Assembly (NCBI GenBank): GCA_020049615.1
Contig: JAIFKN010000034.1
Coordinates: 1-25,207 of the forward strand
Source of the DNA: a bacterium
GTDB taxonomy: Bacteria > Planctomycetota > UBA11346
Length of the DNA stretch: 25,207 nt
Reading direction: 5' to 3'
The first letter of the stretch is position 1. Each line of letters begins with the position of its first letter. A model generated the notes under the pieces. That model was not told where the DNA came from. It worked only from the letters and a program-made list of their open reading frames with translations, and did no database searches. Below are positions 21,421 through 25,207 of the stretch, piece by piece. Made by a program: the position numbers and the translations under genes.

Positions 21421-22053
21421 TCATGCGCGCCAGAGTCCTGCTTCTTTCACGAAAGCCTGCTCGCCCAGGGTCAGTTCGTCCTCGCGCAGGGGGGCGATGG
21501 CCGAGAAGAGATACTCCCGCTCGGTCACGATCACCTTCACCCGCGCCAGCGGCAGGTGGAAGGTCTGCCACAGCAGTTCGGCCAGTTGCTTGTACTCCGG
21601 CTTGGTGCAGCGGCCGAGGACCAGGCGCAGGGTGTCGACGCGGCTGTCCGGCGGCATGCGCTGGCAGACCACGGCGTACTTGCCGGTCATGGTCAGGCTC
21701 TTGATGCCCTCGGCCAGGCCGGCGGTGTCGGTGATGACCTGGCCCTCATCCTGGAACGGGTTCACCGGGTAGGCGATCAGCGGCGGACGGATGGTCGTCG
21801 TGGTGTCGTTGGCGATCTCCCACTCCGGCGTCGGGATGCCGGCCGCCTTGGCCTTGGCCAGGGCGAGCGGCACGACGTACGCGTCGAGCGCCTCTTCACA
21901 GGTCGGCAGCGGGCGGTTGCCCTCATGCTCGGCCTCCATGCTCCGATAGTAGCCATCGGACAGGTAGGAATAATCGCCTTCGAGGTTGACGAAGACGGCG
22001 TCCGCGCGGAGGTCGGACGGCAAGGAAGCCGCGTCGAAGCGGGGTTGTCTCAT
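21421..22053 (-). CDS. RLAN domain protein (RimK-like ATP-grasp N-terminal domain), stand-alone
   Basis: A 210-residue protein whose whole length resembles the RLAN domain. The hallmark is VNLEGDYSYLSDGYY at 22-36, followed by a helical stretch (PLALAKAKAAGIP), YAVVCQRMPP, the RVDTLRLVLGRC segment, and VKVIVTEREYLFSAIAPL near the end. RLAN is known as the N-terminal part of RimK-like ATP-grasp amide ligases predicted to make peptides or modify proteins; its own biochemical role is not established. Here it is separated from its partner ATP-grasp gene by 213 nt that carry an inverted repeat, so the two chains would have to assemble after translation. The start at ATG 22053 has no clear Shine-Dalgarno. 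It follows the small HRREPD-motif gene by 40 nt. Confidence 0.85.
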   Translation of the reverse strand: MRQPRFDAASLPSDLRADAVFVNLEGDYSYLSDGYYRSMEAEHEGNRPLPTCEEALDAYVVPLALAKAKAAGIPTPEWEIANDTTTTIRPPLIAYPVNPFQDEGQVITDTAGLAEGIKSLTMTGKYAVVCQRMPPDSRVDTLRLVLGRCTKPEYKQLAELLWQTFHLPLARVKVIVTEREYLFSAIAPLREDELTLGEQAFVKEAGLWRA

Positions 22054-22093
22054 GGAGTGCGAGGCGCGGGACGCTAAGCGTCCGCTGGAGAAG

Positions 22094-22564
22094 TCACGGG
22101 GCGACCAACCGGGAGGCCAGCAGGCGGATCTCGCAGGCCTGGAGGGCGCGCAGGGCGTCGGCCGGGAGGCTGGTGCGGCAGCAGGCCCGGGTCATGGCCT
22201 TCGGGTCGATCGCGCCATCTGCCCCGCACAGCCCGCCAAGTCCCAGACGCCGGGCCTCGGCGCCCAGATCGGCGGCCAGGGGGTGCGCGCCGACCCGGGC
22301 CCACCAGTAGCAACTGTTGCCTTCGTCCGGTTCGCGCCGGTGCATGATGGCGTGCAGGGTATCGGCCATCCGCTCGCCTTCCTGGCGTTGCACGATGACG
22401 TGGGCTGCGTCCAGCCGATCGTGCCAGAGCAGCAGGCAGGCGTGCAGCAGGTCGGGCCGGCCCTGCGCCAGCAGGGAGACGGCACCTTCGTCCAGCGCTT
22501 CGGGACGGATCTCCGGGCCGAGGCCGGGGATGGGGTCGGGCAGGGGGTACGCCGTTCCGGACAT
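22094..22564 (-). CDS. Small conserved protein with HRREPD..N..YW motif, unknown function
   Basis: With the start at ATG 22564 the product has 156 residues and no signal peptide or membrane span. The central part (about 40-105) is the conserved core: HACLLLWHDRLDAAHVIVQ, then HAIMHRREPD (71-80), EGNSCYWWARVG, and HPLAADLG. I recall similar motifs (HRREPDxxNxxYWxxxVGxHP) in uncharacterised proteins from several phyla, but know no function. Five cysteines are present, including an adjacent pair (CC, 128-129). Open frame upstream to 22618 is probably untranslated. It is the first gene of the minus-strand unit leading to RLAN and ATP-grasp and is divergent from the PilB-like gene, with 101 nt between starts. 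Confidence 0.72.
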   Translation of the reverse strand: MSGTAYPLPDPIPGLGPEIRPEALDEGAVSLLAQGRPDLLHACLLLWHDRLDAAHVIVQRQEGERMADTLHAIMHRREPDEGNSCYWWARVGAHPLAADLGAEARRLGLGGLCGADGAIDPKAMTRACCRTSLPADALRALQACEIRLLASRLVAP

Positions 22565-22665
22565 GGCGGCAGGATGGCAGGCGGGTGCCACGGTCCACGC
22601 CCAACCGGGACGGCGCACCTTGCGGGTAAGGTCAGGAACCGTAAGGACGTAGGTTCGGAGAACCC

Positions 22666-24354
22666 ATGGCTGGACGCAAGTTCATCGGCGAGATCCTGGT
22701 CGAGATGGAATCCGTCACCGATGCCCAGGTGAAGGATGCCCTGTCGAAGCAGATGGCGGGCGACAAGCGCCTGATCGGCGAGATCCTGGTCGAGATGCAG
22801 ACGTGCCAACCGGAGGACATCGCCCGCGCCCAGGCCGAGCAGTTGGGGCTCCGCTTCTACGACCTCGAAACCACCGACATACCGCCCAAGGTCACCGAAC
22901 TCATCCCCGGCGAGGTCGCGCGCGAGCGCAAGGTCTGCCCGGTGATGCTCGCCGGCAAGACGCTCACTGTCGCGATGTGCAATCCCATGGACCTCGAGAC
23001 GGTCGACACGCTGCGCTTCCAGACCTCGCTCTCGATCGACGTCGCGGTGGCCAGCGAACGCCAGATCATGGCCGCGCTGGAGAAGGCGCATGGCTTTTCC
23101 GAGCAGAAGGTCGAGAACATGCTCGGCGCGATGGGCGACGCCCTCGACGTCCGGCGCAAGGACGGCGACGATGACGAGGGCGGCGACGACGCGCTGATCG
23201 TCAAGTACGTCACCCAGATCATCCAGAACGCCATCTCCTCGCGCGCCTCCGACATCCACGTCGAGCCGATGGACGACCATCTGCGCATCCGCTACCGTAT
23301 CGATGGCGTGTGCCTGACCATGGATCCGGCACCGAAGCGCCTGCAGGGCCCGGTGATCCAGCGCCTGAAGATCATGGCCGGCATGCAGATCGAGGAAAAG
23401 CGCAAGCCGCAGGACGGGCGCATCAAGGTCAAGATCGCCGACAAACGCATCGACCTGCGCGTCAGCAGCCTGCCGTCGGTGCACGGCGAGGCCTTCGTCA
23501 TGCGTATCCTCGATTCGGACAGCCTGAAGCTGAACCTCGAGGACATGGGCTTCGACCCGGGCGACTTCAAGAACTACACCGGCCTGATCCGCCGGCCCAA
23601 TGGCATCGTCCTGGTCACCGGTCCGACCGGCTCGGGCAAGACCACCACGCTCTACGCCACGCTCAACACCCTCAACACCATCGACCGCAAGATCATCACC
23701 GCCGAGGACCCGGTCGAGTACCATCTCGCCGGCATCAACCAGTGCCAGGTGCAGCACAAGATCGGGCTCGATTTTCCGCGTATCCTGCGCTCTATGCTGC
23801 GCCAGGCGCCCAACGTCATCCTGGTCGGTGAGATCCGCGACGCCGAGACGGCGCAGATCGCCATCCAGGCTTCGCTGACTGGTCACCTGGTGTTCTCGAC
23901 CCTGCACACCAACGACGCGCCGAGCGCGATCACCCGCCTGATCGACATGGGCGTGCAGCCGTTCCTTGTCGCCACCTCGATCCAGGCCGTGCTGGCGCAG
24001 CGCCTCATCCGCGTCAACTGCCCCAAGTGCCAGGAGAAGTACAAGCCGGACACCAAGACGCTGCTGTCGCTGAACCTGCGTCCGGAACAGTATCCGGATG
24101 TGGAGTTCGTCCGCGGCAAGGGCTGCGACTACTGCAAGGGCACCGGCTTCCGCGGGCGCAAGGGCATCTTCGAGATGATGGTGATGAACCGCCAGTTGCG
24201 CGACCTGGCCTTCGAGAAGGCCCCGACCAACGAGGTGCGCAAGGCGGCCATCGCCAACGGCATGTGCAGCCTGGCGGTCGACGGCGTGCGCAAGGTGCTC
24301 AGCGGATTGACCGCTCCGGACGAGGTCGTCCGGATGGCGAAGATGGACGACTGA
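22666..24354 (+). CDS. pilB/gspE: Type IV pilus / type II secretion assembly ATPase, PilB/GspE family
   Basis: A 562-residue hexameric secretion ATPase. The N-terminal region contains two copies of a GEILVEM helix motif (8-14 and 38-44) within an MshEN-like domain. The core shows Walker A GPTGSGKTT at 319-327, the Asp box ITAEDPVEY (344-352), Walker B VILVGEIRDAET (384-395) and the His box STLHTNDAPSA. A zinc-binding insert has Cys452, Cys455, Cys487 and Cys490, typical of assembly rather than retraction ATPases. It powers pilus or pseudopilus polymerisation at the inner membrane. PilB and GspE cannot be told apart without pilC/gspF neighbours, which are absent here. GGAG at 22657-22660, 5 nt before ATG 22666, is a good ribosome-binding site; it lies in the loop and edge of a small GGTTC/GAACC hairpin (22652-22664). 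Acidic linker DDDEGGDD around 168-175. Confidence 0.96.
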   Translation: MAGRKFIGEILVEMESVTDAQVKDALSKQMAGDKRLIGEILVEMQTCQPEDIARAQAEQLGLRFYDLETTDIPPKVTELIPGEVARERKVCPVMLAGKTLTVAMCNPMDLETVDTLRFQTSLSIDVAVASERQIMAALEKAHGFSEQKVENMLGAMGDALDVRRKDGDDDEGGDDALIVKYVTQIIQNAISSRASDIHVEPMDDHLRIRYRIDGVCLTMDPAPKRLQGPVIQRLKIMAGMQIEEKRKPQDGRIKVKIADKRIDLRVSSLPSVHGEAFVMRILDSDSLKLNLEDMGFDPGDFKNYTGLIRRPNGIVLVTGPTGSGKTTTLYATLNTLNTIDRKIITAEDPVEYHLAGINQCQVQHKIGLDFPRILRSMLRQAPNVILVGEIRDAETAQIAIQASLTGHLVFSTLHTNDAPSAITRLIDMGVQPFLVATSIQAVLAQRLIRVNCPKCQEKYKPDTKTLLSLNLRPEQYPDVEFVRGKGCDYCKGTGFRGRKGIFEMMVMNRQLRDLAFEKAPTNEVRKAAIANGMCSLAVDGVRKVLSGLTAPDEVVRMAKMDD

Positions 24355-24358
24355 AGCC

Positions 24359-24403
24359 CGGGGACTCCGTCCCCGAGCCCCTGCCGGGGGACTTCTCCCC
24401 CGG
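24359..24403 (+). terminator. Two consecutive GC-rich hairpins after the PilB-like gene
   Basis: CGGGGAC (24359-24365) pairs with GTCCCCG (24369-24375) around a 3-nt loop. CCGGGGGA (24384-24391) pairs with TCCCCCGG (24396-24403) around CTTC. The first hairpin starts 4 nt after the stop codon. No T-run follows, so termination may rely on structure or Rho, or the hairpins may protect the mRNA end. Confidence 0.5.
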
Positions 24404-24611
24404 ATCCCCCGCTCGACACGCCGCGCATACGCGCGTCGACTTGGTCTATCGGGGTCGACCGTTCCAGGCTCGCTGCGGGCTCGCGACATCTGCCACATGG
24501 TGCTGCTCTGATCGATCGTCGCTCACCCGGGCGCTCGCTCGGCGGACGGTCATGCAAACACCGGGGCTGGGCAGGACGGTCGGGGGGCGTATGCTTGGCG
24601 ACGGAGGGGAC

Positions 24612-25114
24612 ATGAGCCAGAGCGAACTGATCGGGTCGCTGCGCGTGGCGCTGGAGTCGGAGCGATCGCTGCTGCGGGCGCTGATCGACCAGATCCCGGA
24701 CCTCGTCTATGTGAAGGACCTCGAGAGCCGCTTCGTCGTCGCCAACATGGCCACCGCCATGCTCATGGGGGCGGCGAAGCCGGACGACCTGACGAATTCC
24801 TTTCCCAGGCGATGGCGGACGCCTTCCGCATCGACGAGCGCGCCGTGCTTGAGCACGGAATCGACCTGGCCAACCATGAGGAGCGCGTGGTCGATCCGCT
24901 GGGGACCGACCGATGGATCCTCACCACCAAGCGGCCGCTGCGCAACCACGAGGGCGAGATCATCGGCCTGATCGGCATCGGCAGGGACATCACCATGCGA
25001 CGCCGTGCCGAGGACGCCCTCCACCAGGCGCATGCCGCGCTCAAGGAACGGCAGCGGATCGACAACGAGGAGATCCAGCGCCTGCGCGCCGCACTCGAGG
25101 CGAAGGGCGGCTAG
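24612..25114 (+). pseudogene. PAS-domain protein broken by a frameshift
   Basis: Translation from ATG 24612 has a strong ribosome-binding site (GGAGGGG, 24603-24609). It gives a helix and the first half of a PAS domain: LRALIDQIPDLVYVKD followed by FVVANMATAMLMGAAKPDDL. The frame then continues into unrelated sequence and stops at 24971. The second half of the same PAS domain resumes one frame away from about 24797: AMADAFRIDERAVLEHG, VVDPLGTDRWILTTKRPL and GLIGIGRDITMRRRAEDAL, ending in a coiled-coil tail at 25112-25114. Compared with typical PAS domains about six residues around the usual GKTDxDFF are also missing, which fits a small deletion of roughly 19 nt rather than a single-base error. 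No output domain follows. The intact protein would have been a small cytoplasmic sensor. A sequencing or assembly error is possible. Confidence 0.8.
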
Positions 25115-25207
25115 GCGGTCTCCTTCAGCTTCCGCTTCGCCATCCGGCCCCAGAAGCGCTGCTCCCAGCGGTAGCCCCAGTTCGACATCTCCAGCGATTC
25201 GCTGATG
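25111..25207 (-). CDS. C-terminal end of an unidentified minus-strand gene (start outside window)
   Basis: The minus strand is open from the window edge to a TAG at 25111-25113. The last residues are SLEMSNWGYRWEQRFWGRMA followed by a basic tail KRKLKETA. The aromatic and basic composition is unlike the random GC-rich frames around it, and the position fits a gene convergent with the PAS gene, overlapping its end by 4 nt. Thirty-one residues are too few to name a family. Confidence 0.5.
   Translation of the reverse strand, partial: ISESLEMSNWGYRWEQRFWGRMAKRKLKETA

Noticed and set aside
22192..24498. A 768-codon open frame on the minus strand opposite the PilB/GspE gene
   Set aside because: Antisense shadow of a strongly conserved ATPase, with no recognisable domain and biased composition.
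24027..24971. A single 314-codon gene running from inside the PilB-like gene into the PAS region
   Set aside because: Its first 195 codons overlap the PilB/GspE gene and the hairpin region in the wrong frame; only the part from ATG 24612 is PAS-like.

Overview
The window is GC-rich and gene-dense bacterial chromosome. The predicted proteins suggest a Planctomycetota or wider PVC-group organism. The pointers are secreted thioredoxin-like and 'hypothetical' proteins of planctomycete style, a phytanoyl-CoA-dioxygenase-like enzyme divergent from an AraC regulator, and many genes without a clear Shine-Dalgarno. This placement is inference; there is no rRNA or other phylogenetic marker. I saw no tRNA, rRNA, CRISPR array, transposase or phage gene.

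Layout. (1) 1-2623, plus strand: the 3' part of a DEAD-box RNA helicase, a perfect hairpin, then a lipoprotein and an exported thioredoxin-fold protein 7 nt apart. (2) 10963-2645, minus strand: a short stand-alone ketosynthase-like protein, then a tight cluster of an NrpR-type nitrogen regulator, gltB and gltD (glutamate synthase). NrpR is best known from archaea as a 2-oxoglutarate-responsive nitrogen repressor, and here it ends 7 nt before the start of an enzyme that consumes 2-oxoglutarate. (3) 11123-16127, plus strand: a large exported protein, a three-part selenophosphate synthetase (Cys-rich N-terminus, SelD core, AhpD-like C-terminus) with a heptanucleotide tandem repeat in its linker, a small exported protein and a membrane polyferredoxin. 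(4) 16114-17871: an AraC regulator divergent from a PhyH-family dioxygenase, with a perfect 16-bp palindrome beside the dioxygenase ribosome-binding site.

(5) 22564-17873, minus strand: a likely transcription unit of a small conserved unknown protein, an RLAN domain protein, a RimK-like ATP-grasp ligase, a GNAT acetyltransferase, an LpoB-like lipoprotein and a SpoIIE/RsbU-type phosphatase with a duplicated N-terminal motif. RLAN and ATP-grasp domains are normally one protein; here they are two genes separated by 213 nt holding a 25-bp inverted repeat. (6) 22666-25207: a PilB/GspE assembly ATPase, two GC-rich hairpins, a PAS-domain gene broken by a frameshift, and the last codons of a minus-strand gene.

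The best leads for undescribed biology are the nrpR-gltBD unit, the split RLAN/ATP-grasp/GNAT cluster, and the SelD fusion with a potentially slippage-prone repeat.
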